From positions 9,908,181-9,972,180 of the forward strand of contig OX424570.1 of assembly GCA_949152475.1 (NCBI GenBank): a stretch of DNA of 64,000 nucleotides, given 5' to 3'. Shown here in pieces: positions 35,561 to 47,787 of the stretch. Both the position numbers and the translations under genes were made by a program. The notes below the pieces were generated by a model, which saw only the letters and a program-made list of their open reading frames with translations, did not search any database and was not told where the DNA came from. The first letter of the stretch is position 1; each line of letters begins with the position of its first letter. This DNA comes from Terebella lapidaria (lineage: Eukaryota; Annelida; Polychaeta; Terebellida; Terebellidae).

Positions 35561-36136
35561 TATCCTAATCACATGTGGGATCAGATTTGAAAGAGAAAAA
35601 TGCTCGATTAATGATGAAACTCTGTCGTAGAAATATCACCTTACTCATGAAAACAACAAAATAAAAACCCTATATCATAAGTCCGATTCTGAACTCCGAG
35701 TAAATTCAATCCCACGATTTGGTCACCTGTTGCAAGAGGAAGTCTTCATATAGACTTGTTCCAAGAGAGCTGCCAGGGTGGCTGAAGGCCTCTGAAGTAC
35801 CATCGGACCAAGGTGTGAGATATATCTCAGATAAGAAATTCAATTCACAATTAATATGGACACCCAAGATTTCCCCTGATATTTATATCTACTGTTACTG
35901 AATGTTGTTACTTATGACCACCATATTTTTAACAATAATCCATCTTCGATTTCCAGCTTGCATAAACAAAATATGTGTCGTTAGGTTTTACCCGTGTTTA
36001 TTGATTACGTGACAGTGTGTGTATTAGACGTTTTGAGATGTGGGAATGTGTTTTTGTTTTCCCGTTGCTGATGAGTGACAATATAATACAAACAGGCGCA
36101 TGTGAGAATGGTAATACTTTCAGGTAACTAGAGAAG

Positions 36137-36793
36137 ATGAAACATCTGGCAGTGTGCATTGCACTGTGTGTGTTGGGGTATGTTTCCGCTATCTATTGCC
36201 CTCATGGTATGCGCGCACACAACAACAATTGCTACGTCTACGTCGGCTACCACAAGACCTTCGCTGAGGCCAACCATTATTGTCGCATGACCTTCGCAGG
36301 CTCCAGTCTCACCAGCGTCTTGAGTAGTGCCGAGAACAGCTACGTCAGGAGCCTGGGTTCTGGTCAGTGACCTTTTTACTATTCCTGCCAACGTAGCGAC
36401 TGGACGCCACAGTAACTGATAGAAAGACGTCATTATGCCCAAAAATCGAAGTATTGCATGATGGGTGAAATGATCTGAGAAACCATTGCCTTGACTTTCA
36501 GGCTGCTTGTCTATGTAACAAAACGAATGCCATGAAATAATTATACATCGTTATCTGGTATGTTTTTCGTTGTAGCACCAGACATCTGGATTGGTGGCCG
36601 TGCCAAAGTGCCGTCATCCATGAGGTTCTCCTGGCAGGCCTGTGGCGCAACCTACTGGTACAGCAACTGGTATCCTGGTGAGCCTAACAATCACGCATAC
36701 CTAGAGCCAGAAGACTGCATCCAGATGAAGCAGAATGGACAGTGGAACGACATTGCCTGCTCGCGAAGATTTAATTTTGTCTGCAAAGTTTAA
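36137..36793 (+). CDS. Secreted single-domain C-type lectin (copy 1)
   Basis: Two exons, 36137-36362 and 36576-36793, intron phase 1, 147 residues. Signal peptide MKHLAVCIALCVLGYVSA, then one C-type lectin domain: NNNCYVYVG, TFAEANHYCRMTF, SLTSVLSSAEN, DIWIGGR, WYPGEPNN, EDCIQM, WNDIACS, FVCKV. The EPN triplet (residues 111-113) and WND (132-134) are the Ca2+-site motifs that usually give mannose-type binding. The whole protein is little more than the domain, as in invertebrate soluble lectins. A ttcag acceptor 13 bases before ATG suggests a noncoding first exon. AATAAA at 36820-36825. Exon 2 is almost identical to that of the split gene at 50391-50608. The long antisense frame is a shadow. 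Confidence 0.85.
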
Positions 36794-37654
36794 TGTTAAT
36801 GAATGTATTAACGATCGCTAATAAACGATATTGGCATATGCCAGAAAAGACAATCAAGGCAAATACCGTTGTTAGTGCTATTATACAATAACCTAAATAA
36901 CTGTCAACAACTTAGGCCCGAGCGCGGAACTCATAGTTCGGACTAAGTTTTAACTTCTCCTATGTAACTTTTCTATGTCCTATTTTTCTTTGCCAAAGTG
37001 ATACTTGGTTCATAAGGCCCAGTGCTGATCTCGTATACTCTAAAGTAGAACTTGCCCGTTTAGTGATCTTTGCTTAGTGTGACTTTAGTGTCACTTTTAC
37101 CAAGTTCAACTTGGAGTGCTCATCCACTGGCATCTAGAAAAATAACTGAAGTTTAGCTTAATGCCATATGCCGCTCCTAATTTCAAGCAATACATGTAGT
37201 ATTGAGATGTATTTTCAGTGCATTAGACATGCAGTTCACGTGCGACTAACGAATATGTGGACCTGGGTATAATTTTGTACAGTTTGGGTGAACTTATATT
37301 ATTCAATCATGACTGCGGTGAAGAAACGTAACAAATCCATGTCGGCTTATGGCAATTTATGTGTAAATAAAAACAAACACAAAAGTGTGATGAAAAAAAA
37401 AACAAATATCGATATATCCAGACCACCTTGCCACGATTTTTAGCATTTTTAGGTCGGCTTCACCAATGACTTGGACATTGAACGAAAAGTATTTTTTCCA
37501 CAATTTCGGTACAGTTCCACTGTATCCTCACTCGGACACTAAAGTAGAATTTTCTGGTTTAGTGATCGTTTTAGGGTTCAACTTGGAGTTGGAATATCAA
37601 GCAAATCTCGATGTAAAAGAGTCAGCGAAATCAGAGTCACTATCATGAAAGTGG

Positions 37655-38395
37655 CCGTTTATAGAACCCCATATCTCCCTAAGTTTTCACTTAAAATCCG
37701 GGCTTCGGGAGGGCTACTTTCTCAGATAATAAGTTGTCAGTACCAGAAAAGTGCTACTACAGTTAAACTTTCATGAATGCATGGCCAAAGGATCAGCACT
37801 CGGCTCTGGAAAGTAATGTGTGTGCGGTTATTGCACCAATTACTCCCGGAAAGCCACAAATGTTGTAAAAGATTTGTAGAACATTTGGGATTTTTGGGGG
37901 GATTGCCATCGGGCATGACATTGAAATTGCCTCACAAAGCAGCTAGAGGGTTTAATACATTCATAACAACCAGATGTCGGATCATAAACAAGATGTTTAT
38001 GATCCGACATGCAGTTGTGCTATGCGCATCTAACAAATCTACCACTGGCATTTGGAAAGTTCCGATAAAACAGAAGAGCAATCAACATCTGCAGAAAGCT
38101 TTGGAACATCCTGCAAGTCTGTAATGATTCGATCATGCCTACTCAGATATTCGGAAACTTGCATAAATTTCAATTCCGTGAATATCATCTTATTGAACAA
38201 TGAAATCCACTACACGTCCATTCTCACCAATTTATTGTCTTTGTCATGGACAGCTGGTCAACTATATAACTCACTTTCCAAAAAATGACCGTTTAGGGAA
38301 CCCCATACCTCCCTGAGTTTCCCATTGGAATCTGGGCTTCGAGAGGGCTACTTTCTCATTATAGTAAGTTGTCAGCACCAGAAAAGAAAAACTAA
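37655..38395. repeat. Direct repeats of about 110 bp flanking an unassigned segment
   Basis: 'accgttta..gaaccccata.ctccct.agttt...cttaaaatccgggcttcg.gagggctactttctca' occurs at about 37657-37765 and again at about 38285-38390. An inverted piece (gtagcacttttctggtgctg) occurs at 48732. The segment between, with a 115-codon frame (37777-38124), is repeated in the 51-kb copy but has no recognisable domain. It could be a non-coding transposon family. Confidence 0.5.
37974..38010. other. Perfect 17-bp hairpin, conserved in both duplicates
   Basis: atgtcggatcataaaca, loop aga, tgtttatgatccgacat. The same hairpin is unchanged at 51787-51823. No known structured RNA is recognised. Confidence 0.75.
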
Positions 38396-38984
38396 AATTG
38401 GAGTGAGAAGCAACATTTGACCCATAGTCCTAAACATACCCCATTACTATGTTGCTGAATGTCTCAGGCTATGTACAAATTTACGTGAAATCAACGCTTA
38501 GTATGAATTCTAACGCTAAATTATGTGAAAAAGTCCTGAGGAGTAACTGAGGCAATTACGACACTAAATGTGAAATACCAGCCAAGGGTCAAAATATGTC
38601 ATCATGCCTACTTTTTGCTCATGCAACATTTATATAACTATTCTTCAATTTGAAAATTTACCTTTAAAATGTCACTAGAATTGTTCAGAAATTGTATTGA
38701 ATAGTTGGATAGTTAACAGTTACTTACTTTGACTGATGGCCATAATGTTGTTTTATAGATCTGAAATGCATGTCATGATGTCATTAACATGTGTACCCAT
38801 AGAGAAAGCCTTTCGAGCGTTTCAAGGCATTTGAACTTTATGCAACTTACAGATGGTCTGGAGTGTCACTTTCGCGTGAAATTAGAAAGAACAATGCTGA
38901 ACAATTTTTGACAAAATGATCGTCAAAGGGCAGACTCGGCTGTTTTCATTGGAAAATGACCGTCCTTTGAGAGAAGAATGCGAA

Positions 38985-40005
38985 AATGTAAATTCCTAGC
39001 TACCCCATACATCCGAGGGAAGTTATATTCTGAAACTTGCTTTGATCTGTCTAGAGTGCTTCTGCTATTTCCGTTTGACCGATATGTGATCTCGGACCTA
39101 GACCTTTGAAAAATCTGACAACCTTGCTCTGAGCAACTTGAAGTTTTTGTGTTTGTCTGACGTTTAACCCCGTATACCAAGATGAAACACCAAAGTCGAA
39201 ATGACACTGTATGCGAGCTGATGTTAACAACTTGCGAGATTTAGGGCTCGTTTATATGGATACATAAATTCGAGCCGTGAACTACATTTGGATACAATTG
39301 GGTTTACAATTTTTTTTACCTGATAGTACATTGTCCAGGTGAAGACGTAGATATTTTACTTCATTGGACGAGTTAATCATACTTGACATTCAATGACAAA
39401 ATTAGTTGTGATGTGACGCTTTCGCGCAGAAGAAAACACAATAGCTTCAGTTGTCCCCATGTGCATTGATAATAGATTATTAGTTAGCCAATGATAATAA
39501 TTTGAAATCGACATACAAAGCTCCGTGGATACAGTGCTGAGGTTGTTGTCACAAACAAGCAAAATAGTATAATCTGCGTACATTATAAGTTGACAGTATT
39601 TACAACACTGGGCATATCATTACTATATATCAAGTATAAGAATGTTCCCTTGAGGTACACCACATTAATGGTCAGTTCAGATGGCAAGCAGTTATTTACT
39701 ATCGCACATTGTTTACGGTCTGTTAGGTATGAGCAAAACCATTCCGGATCAATTCCAATAAGTCTGATAATAGGCTGTGATCGACACTGTCAAAAGCCTT
39801 TTGTACATATAATGAAGCCATGCCAACAAATTTACCTTTGCTGATTCCGGTCCTAATATAGTCATGGAGATATAATAAACATGTGTCAGTTGAATGGCCA
39901 CCTCGAAAACCCGACTGAAGTGGGTATAGCGTATGATTAATTGTACAAAATTGTTCGACCTGTTTGTGGACAGCTTTTTCCAGTACCTGGAAAAAGATGG
40001 AAGAT
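38985..40005 (-). mobile_element. LINE reverse-transcriptase fragment (Jockey-like), copy 1
   Basis: On the minus strand, in order: VLEKAVHKQVEQFCTINHTL, SGFRGGHSTDTCLLYLHDYI, VQKAFDSVDH, SYLTHRKQ-type block, IYINDMP-like block, MYADYTILLVCDNNLSTVST (YADD-box with Asp to Tyr change), NNLLSMHMGTTEAI, and a C-terminal block near 39060-39150. These are non-LTR RT motifs. Multiple frameshifts and the altered catalytic box show it is inactive. The copy at 52915-53945 shares the changes, so insertion predates the duplication. Confidence 0.75.
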
Positions 40006-40099
40006 GGAAGTTAACACACTAGGGGCTGCTTCGATCCTTCAAACAAGCACTTGATTCGTTTGACTTGCTCAGCGAGATCTTCTGAATAATTAGACCCAA

Positions 40100-40290
40100 A
40101 TGGAATATGGAATTTTTACCTGGTCATGTCAATCAAATATGGAATTTGTACCTGGTCATTTCAATCGATCATGAAATTTGTACCTGGTCACGTCAATCCA
40201 ATATGGAATCATGTATCTGGCTATATCAATCGAATTTGATATTTTCACCTGGTCATGGCAGTTGTATATTACATTTGTACTTGGTCATGC
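40100..40290 (+). repeat. About 35-bp minisatellite, copy 1
   Basis: Unit tatggaatttgtacctggtc followed by atgtcaatcgaa, five to six imperfect copies. The duplicate at 54030-54252 has one more unit. Confidence 0.8.
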
Positions 40291-41334
40291 ATACTCTGAT
40301 TTTCCTAAATCGTTTGCACTGCCAAATTTTAAAAGTCGGCAATCTACCCCAATGATAAGTTTAGCTTCATGATTGAACTTATGGACCCGCCTTCGATTCT
40401 GTGCATTTGCTCGCTTGTGTAGTATTGCAATTCTTCGAAAAATCAAAATCTGTCTGTTTGTGTAGAATACACCCCGACAACAACGAATACCTATGGATGT
40501 AAACATGACCAAATCCACAAATATGCTCCGATTCCTTAGACCCGTATTGGGCTAAAATTCAATACTAGAGTTGAAAATCTGAAATTCTGTAGAAAATTGC
40601 GGTTTGACTCCCGGGTGAAGTATGCCAAGTCATAAAACGATTAGCATCGCCAAGATATCAACAAATTTGACATTTGTTCATGGTCATAGCAATCGAATAT
40701 GACACAACTATAATTATCGGGTTTACCATGCAGCGGATATATCAGCCTCTTGACTCGTTCATTCAGTAAAAGTATCAATTTGCAATTGAACAACTTGAGA
40801 CATTTGTAATATCATACATAATATGATATTAATAATCTACTTTATTAATAAACTACTTTTATACAAGTACATTCCATAATTTAGTAGGGGTTGTTATCAA
40901 AGTACTGAGAGTTATGGGTTGTATATCATCCACAAATACATATCTTTCATGATTCAAGTGTGATGAAGTGGCATACAAAAGTGAATGCAATTTGTCGTTA
41001 TGAGTAATAAATTTGGTATAAAAAGCAACTTATCACCATACACTATACACACCGAATTTTCTCAACATGAATTGAGGTGTTGAGTGTTTGAACGTGATTT
41101 TGTATCTCCTAATATATAATATATAATCATATTATTTTCTATGAGACGAGAAGTTCCATGTCCATTTTGATAGCTAAACAAGCTCAGAATTCGATGTGAC
41201 TCGACCGTTTAATGTAAATTTCTTTTTGCAAAAATGTTCCATATTGATTGGAGCACATATGTAAAATTTTAAAACTATAGGTTTTGATAGATCCACTCGC
41301 GTATCCATGTCTAGAATCTACGTACTAGCCATAG

Positions 41335-41632
41335 CTAACTGTTACATACATGTACCCATCATCGAACCATAGTCTACCCAGATATATGAACTGAGTGAGT
41401 AGCATAGTAAGGTGAACATGATGTGTCAACATCCTCACTAGGGATTCCCGCTCCTGGACGTGGCAGGGACAATTGAAATCCAATGACCTTTGACTTTTTT
41501 GCAGCGATGGAGTCCCTGAAGACCCAATAGAATGATTTATCGAGAACACGCGATGAAACTGTCAAAGAAAAAACTGTCATCATCACCAATCACATTAATG
41601 TTGGTGTTGCTAAACCTGAGAACGAACAACAC
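41335..41632 (+). pseudogene. Broken copy of exons 2-3 of the Pro/Arg peptide gene
   Basis: Aligns with 27628-28125: intron end, then GIPAPGRGRDN-encoding sequence (41440s, with a stop after RDN), then the reading jumps from tttgacttt directly into gcagcgatggagtcc, so the exon 2/exon 3 intron and flanking coding bases are deleted. Downstream cgatgaaactgtcaaagaaa and ttgctaaacctgagaacgaa match the 3' region of the intact gene. No exon 1 is present. It places a former peptide gene at the start of the second duplication unit. Confidence 0.75.
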
Positions 41633-41637
41633 ATTAA

Positions 41638-41932
41638 GGTAGTCCGCTCGAAACAGTGAGGGGAGGGGGTCAAAGAGTTTTTCAAAATAAATGACTGTAT
41701 TAACATAATCTAGAGCTTCAAAATGACATATTTTATAGAGTAACTGATCAGCATCCTAAAACTGGAAAGAAAATATGTCGAAGAAACCAGCACAGTGACC
41801 CCCTATTTTCTTCTCAGTATTAGAATGCGGATCAGTTACTCTTTAAAATTATGTTATTTTGAAGAGATAATATTCAAGGTATACCTTTTAAATTTTGACT
41901 TTTCATTACCTCCCTGTTTGTAGCGGACTACG
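41638..41932. mobile_element. piggyBac-type MITE flanked by TTAA (copy 2)
   Basis: TTAA at 41634-41637 and 41933-41936. Ends ggtagtccgctcgaaacagt and ctgtttgtagcggactacg are inverted. Same family as 13991-14398 but about 110 bp shorter, lacking its middle. Confidence 0.8.
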
Positions 41933-42039
41933 TTAAACTAGTAGGGATAGAGTTTAAGCAATACAATACTCATTATATCGACATGTATTGCACACGTGCT
42001 ACATGTGAAAATAAACAACACAAAAAGGGGTATGTATGT

Positions 42040-43130
42040 GCTCAATTGATTGCGAAGCTGTAAGATCGATAATTAGCGATTTTATGCTTTGGCCTTTGAA
42101 ATGAGGTCAAAAGTCAAATTCAACGTCATGACACTCTTCAGCCCATATCGTTTACTATATGTTCACAATTAATTAAATTAATAATACTCGACATCTTAGC
42201 CATTTTATGCTCTGACCTTGAAAATGAGGTCAAAGGTCTAGTTCGAGGTAATGACAAGATTCAGTATATATCATTTCCTATATGTGCACAATTGATTCCT
42301 AAGCTGTAAAGTCGATAATAAGCGAGATATTAGCTATTTTGTGCTTCGACCTTGAAAACGAGGTCAAAGGTCAAATTCAACGTCATGACAATATTCAGCA
42401 TATATCGTTTAATATATGTTCACAATTGATTCCTGAGCTGTAAAGTTGATAATAAGCGAGATACTAGCTATTTTATGCTATGACCTTGAAAATGACGTCA
42501 AAGGTCAAGCTCATAACAATATTCAGCATATATCACTTCCTTCCATGTCGCCAATTGATTTGTAAGCAGTAAAGTCGATCATTAGCAGGATTTTAGCCAC
42601 TGTGTACTCTGACCTTGAAAATGAGGTGAAAGGTCAAATTCAAGGTACGACAATATTCAGCATATATATATTTCCCATATGTCTACAATTGATTCCTAGT
42701 CTCTAATCGCAATGAACTATTGGCAATTATGTGTCCCATTATAAAGCATAGGAGAATTTAACATGTGAAAGTCCCATTTGGGCCAAAATGGCCAACTTCG
42801 AGCAATTCAAGCGCAACAAAACTTATACACATCACATGAGTACATATGAGGAGTGTTATGTATCAAAAAGCAAAAAAGTTACTGAATAGACTTTGAGAAA
42901 ATGGCCGCCAAATTCCAAAATCAGGCATTTTTCATCGAAAACGACCCCATTTTGAAAAAAATGCAAAATTCGGAAAACTAAAAATACACTTCCGAAAAAT
43001 ATCTTTAGGTATTTTTTTTCGCAAAATTTCAGAAAGATTTGAGGGTAAACTTCAAAGATCAAAATGTGAACGGACGGACGCAACACCACGGCAATAGGTT
43101 ATCGGACCAAAGGTCCAGTAACCTAAAAAA
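42040..43130 (+). mobile_element. Non-autonomous element with about 140-bp tandem core
   Basis: 42040-42720 holds about five units of the form 'gaccttgaaaatgaggtcaaaggtcaaattcaacgtcatgacaatattcagcatatatc.ttt...atgttcacaattgattcctaagctgtaaagtcgataataagcgagat.ttagc.attttatgct'. 42720-43130 is a unique tail ending cggacggacgcaacaccacg, caataggttatcggaccaaa, ggtccagtaacctaa. The tail end matches the start of 1766-2560 in opposite orientation, defining one dispersed family. Confidence 0.65.
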
Positions 43131-44423
43131 AAGGGGGAAAAAAATAATAATAACTGAAATTTAGCGAGTTCTAGCACATATTCAATGGACTGAGTACGAA
43201 AATAAACAATTTATTTTCTACCAACTATATTCCATATTAAACATGTGAAATTAGCTGATTGGTATGTACTCACATCAAATAGTACGGAAACGATCACTCC
43301 AACGGGAAATATGAGTCACTTGAACAAGCCTTTCACGCGGGTTTTTGAATGAAAATATAGGCATTGTATCCATCACATAGGTGGACTCCACGCACATCAA
43401 GCTGAATCAACGATTAGTTTTTTTCCTAGCTACCTTCTACATGCAGGAACAAACTGGAATTGATGGATAGGAGATGGTGTCTGACATCAAAACTAACCGA
43501 AAAATGTTGGCAAAAATAGAAACATTCAAAACAAGACCTTTGGGTAACCGTTTTGTGTCAAATTGAAGTTTGACGCACACGAAAATGGGCAATATATGGC
43601 CGGGTGGAAATATTTCCCCAAATCGTTGCTCAGCAGGCTCAAGCTCGGCTCAACAAAACCTGGTCATCAAGAAAAAAAAGCATAATAGAATATATTTTGT
43701 GCAAAATATCAGGTTGTACATAGAACTCTATCACTTTGGCCATTTTTTTAATATCCTCAACTTTTTTCAATAGTGTACAAATTGCTTACTCAAATCCATC
43801 GATAATGTCCTTAACCTGAAGTTTTGGGGGCAGTTGTTTTAGTTTATCTTCGATCCCTATACGATGATCCATCCAATTGTGAATTCAGCCGAGAAACACA
43901 TCCCAAAGCAAGTTATTGCGTGTGCGTGATAGTGTGTTGCCACTCAATAATACTCTTCCATTGAAAGCCCGTCATCATTTGCGTCTGGCACTTTTTAAAT
44001 CTTCCAAGCATGCATAAAAACAAACAGCATATTATACCTGAGCATATGGAAACAAGCAGCATAAGCTTGGGCCCTAAATCCTTAGGACACCTGTTGCCCC
44101 CAAATAGGGAAAAATTTTATATTCTTGGACTGTCACATTACCTGTTGTAATCGCCATGAAATTAAGCTGAAGTAGCAGTCTCTTGAAGTATTAAGAGTCA
44201 AATATTGCTGGATATTTATGAATAATAGCAGTGACTTCATCAAGCTGATCAGATGGAATGCCTGTAAGGTATTAATAAAAATTATTAATAAAATATACAT
44301 TCATACACAACAGCTCTGTAGACAACTCTGGAAGACGTGTATTCACAGTCATTGGTGTTTATTGAAATGGTAAAACGGAGAAATTTCGACGTTTTTTATT
44401 TCTTTGTTTCTGCCTTCTAAATA

Positions 44424-44615
44424 ATAGACGTGGAATCAATACCCAGTATCAAGTATTCCGAGCAAACAAAACAGGGTCCGTTATCCAATCTCATAGTCCG
44501 GGGACAGAAAGTCATATCAGGCATACAAAGTGAGAGAAAACAAAAATGACAGGGAAACTCATGAACCCCCGTAAATGGCCATCAGGAGGTGAAATCAGGT
44601 GTTCCGGAATGTTAA
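44424..44615. other. Copy-2-specific segment
   Basis: Sequence from tagacgtggaatcaataccc to tcaggtgttccggaatgtta has no counterpart at 32250. It may be an insertion in copy 2 or a deletion in copy 1. I see no inverted ends, no target duplication and no coding content, so the type is unknown. Confidence 0.5.
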
Positions 44616-45223
44616 TGTTTATAATTATAAATATCATAAACATCGAAGAGATCTTCTATGTCTATGATTACTACCTCATTCATTCAGACAGTCAATGAGT
44701 CATTTCACATATGCAACTCAATGATAACCAAAGTGCGATATAATTCTCTGACGGAACACAAAAGCCAATGTTATTTAATGTTACTATGACATAGCAATTG
44801 ATAAATAACGCAATTATTAATCAATAGATGAAATTCAATACCACGTGCAACTGTAATCACAAAGCACTTCGGTTCATGTAATTTTATCAAATGTGATATC
44901 ATAAATTATTGGAAATTACATCTACTAGTATATCTAAATGCAGTAACTTGTTACACCACTGAGGAATTTCTATTCGTCATTGAGCTTGATGAATAATTTA
45001 TGAATGAATCTTTCCGACACACCGGCAAAAATATTCATCGGTGCTTGGAGAACCTATTGATCGAACCATCCACTTAAGGTAAATCGCTATCGTTGACAAA
45101 ATTTGATATAATGATATGTATCAGTCATTTTCTTATGATCAAACTATGGTTTTCACAGGAGAATTTGCGTGACCAAATGTTCGAAATACACAGATTGTCC
45201 GTGCCCAATCTCACTATTGATGT

Positions 45224-45265
45224 GTGCGAGGGGTAGCTCAGTGTATGAGGTTCTGGCCTCGTAAT
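45224..45265 (+). repeat. tRNA-like A-box fragment (copy 2)
   Basis: gaggggtagctcagtgtatg and aggttctggcctcgtaatg look like the D-arm and anticodon loop of a tRNA (ctCGTaa would be a Thr anticodon loop), but no T-arm follows and the anticodon stem does not pair. A decayed tRNA or SINE head. Confidence 0.35.
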
Positions 45266-46339
45266 GAAAAATTAAGCATTCTGGACTTAGTAGTCTGTGT
45301 GTTTCGTGCAGCGTTAAGCATGTATCCCATAGTTAGCATGTATAAAATGGTAACTTGCAATTTGATAAGATACTATAATGTAGCGTCAAACTGTGGCAGC
45401 TGTAGTTAATGCTTGGGTGAATTGTACGGTGCCTTTTTGGATCAGGTATACTAGTAAGTGATACATTTTAACGCAGTCAGAAGGTGTCCTTATAGCATGA
45501 CTAACTTAAACCATTGAAGTTGCATGGGAGCACGTCACGTAACACGCAGCCAATGCTTTCAGCCACAAATACATCGAAAATCGTGATTCTTGCACAAATA
45601 TCAGTAAATCAGTGGATTGTGTATATGTATATATAACAATTTTGAATAAGCATATTGTCGTGATATCGACGTAGCCGCTTCATGGCTGCCATGATTACTA
45701 TCGACTGGCATTATTCATGTTTTTTTTGTGCTTATGTGAAAATAAAACATTTATTGTGGTGTCCTATCTGAGGCTGCATAGAAAGGAAAAGTGCCGATAT
45801 GCCTATATCAACATCTCAGTCTAGGGCCTATCATTATTGTTTCCCGTGCATAGGCCTGAGGGTACGGAGGTAGGTCGATAACAATTCATATCCGACCATA
45901 CATGTTTCTTCCATTCTGATCCCAAACCTAGGCCTATATTTTTTTGCAGGATCGCTATGCAGGGATACAAATGCAAAACCAAGGGCATACAGTCGTGTTT
46001 ACCTTCCTGGGCGATGCTTGTACGGTTGTTCAGAGAGTGGATTTTTTCACAGCCATCAAAACCTACTTGTCCTCTGATATCAGTTTTTTTTGGCACTCCT
46101 CATATCTGCCTATATCTGCCTCATAAGTCCTCACTGAGTTTTCAATCAAATCTTTTTTATTGAGGAACAATAACATTTTCTGAAGTTGCATTACTGAGAT
46201 GACAGACCTTCTAATGTGCCAGTAAGTCACTCGAGGTTTTAGTATGAACTTGTGGTGATGGTGTGGGATCTGTGTCAATCATGTGCCAGGGCACGTGTCT
46301 CTACACTATGTTTACCAGCATTTTCTAGAATACTAGAGA

Positions 46340-46940
46340 AAAATGTGTTTAATAACGTTTAGGACTTTTTAACAGTCGAAGTTTATTCAATGTGGTTTTC
46401 GTCAAAAACACAGTACGATATATCCCAGTATATATCCACCTAGTGCATGTGCTGAAGCGCATAACTCTCCCCCAAAACGAATAATACTCTCTGTTTTCTG
46501 TGACCTCTCTAATATCTTTGACATGACGAAGCATGAAGCATTATTGAGGAGATTAGAATTTTATGGCCTCAATGGGGTTGCAAATCAATGAATAGAGAGC
46601 TATTTGTCTTATAGAAAACAATTTACCGAATTCAAAATGTTAAATAAAATGTGGTGTATTGCAAGGATCTATTTTAGGGCTGCTTCTCTATCATATATAT
46701 ACGTAAACGATAGTCCCAAATCTACAGATACCAGTATTCTTTCATATGCTGATGATATTTCAACATTCATGTCTCACAGTGATATCAAGGCTCTGTTCGA
46801 TAAGGCGAATACAGAAGAAGAAATAAAAATTGTACCAGTGGTTTTGTGCCAATAAGCTATCCCTGAATCCCATAAAGACAAAAGTCATTGTAATTGGCCA
46901 CAAAACAAAAAAATTCCACGATTTACATGTTGGAAAGAGA
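46340..46940 (+). mobile_element. LINE reverse-transcriptase fragment (Jockey/CR1-like), copy 2
   Basis: Paralogue of 34950-35560 with the same motif order and the same inactivating stop before ESYLSYRK. The YADD block is at about 46745. Downstream, YQWFCANKLSLNPIKTKVIV is readable in another frame (46830-46890), the block that normally follows YADD. Confidence 0.75.
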
Positions 46941-47787
46941 AAAATACTGCATTCTCATGCTCGATTAATAATGAAACTCTGTCGTAGAAGTATCACCTTA
47001 CTCATGAAAACAACAAAATATACAAACCCTATATCACAAGTCCGATTCTGAACTCCAAGTAAATTCAATCCTACACTTTGGTCACCTGTTGCAAGAGGAA
47101 GTCTTCATATAGACTTGTTCCAAGAGCTGCCAGGGGGGGCTGAAGGCGTCTGTCGTACCATCCGACCAAGGTGTGAGATATAACTCGGATTCAAAATTCA
47201 ATTCACAATTAATATAGACACCCAAGATTTCCCTGATATTTATATCTACCGTTACTGAATGTTGTTACTTATGGCCACCATATTGTTAACAATAACCCAT
47301 CTTACACTTTCCAGCTTGCATAACAAAATATGTGTCGTTGAGGTTTTTACCCTCGTTTATTGATAGGATATGTCTTTTTTAAGGAGGATAGCATATGTTT
47401 TTATTCAGCAACTTGAAATGAAATGATATATAATAATATGCAATAAGTGAGAAAAAGATAATGGATAAACTGACAAAATATGAGATGAACAGACATAATT
47501 TGCACAGAAAAAAAACCCAATCGATAAATGTAAGTGATGAAGAGACCATACAAAGTCTGAGGGCTGTATTATGTATGGCCTCAAAAAAAAAAAAAATATG
47601 ACAACGATGAACATATATCACGAAATAGATACATGGCAAGAAGACAAAAACATTGATTATGTGACAGTGTGTGTATTAGACGTTTTAAGATGTAGGAAGG
47701 TGTCTTTGTTTTCCTGTTGCTGATGAGTGACAAGATAATATGAACAGGCGCATGTGAGAATGGTGATACTTTCAGGTATTGGAGAAG

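Larger units (their letters stand above)
30855..41319. repeat. Segmental duplication, copy 1
   Basis: Base-by-base order matches copy 2 (43137-55278): shared landmarks include gaacctattgatcgaaccat (33655/45050), the LINE fragment at about 34950 and 46340, lectin genes, a hairpin (37974/51787), a second LINE fragment (39.0-40.0/52.9-53.9) and a minisatellite (40.1/54.0). The 3' part, from about 36.4 kb, is much more similar between copies (few percent difference by eye) than the 5' part, so the two parts may have different ages or histories of gene conversion. Copy 1 alone carries a TTAA-flanked insertion at 32506-33211. Confidence 0.85.

Noticed and set aside
45224-45265. Possible tRNA-Thr gene
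   Set aside because: Only the A-box and an anticodon-loop-like stretch are present; anticodon stem and T-arm do not form.
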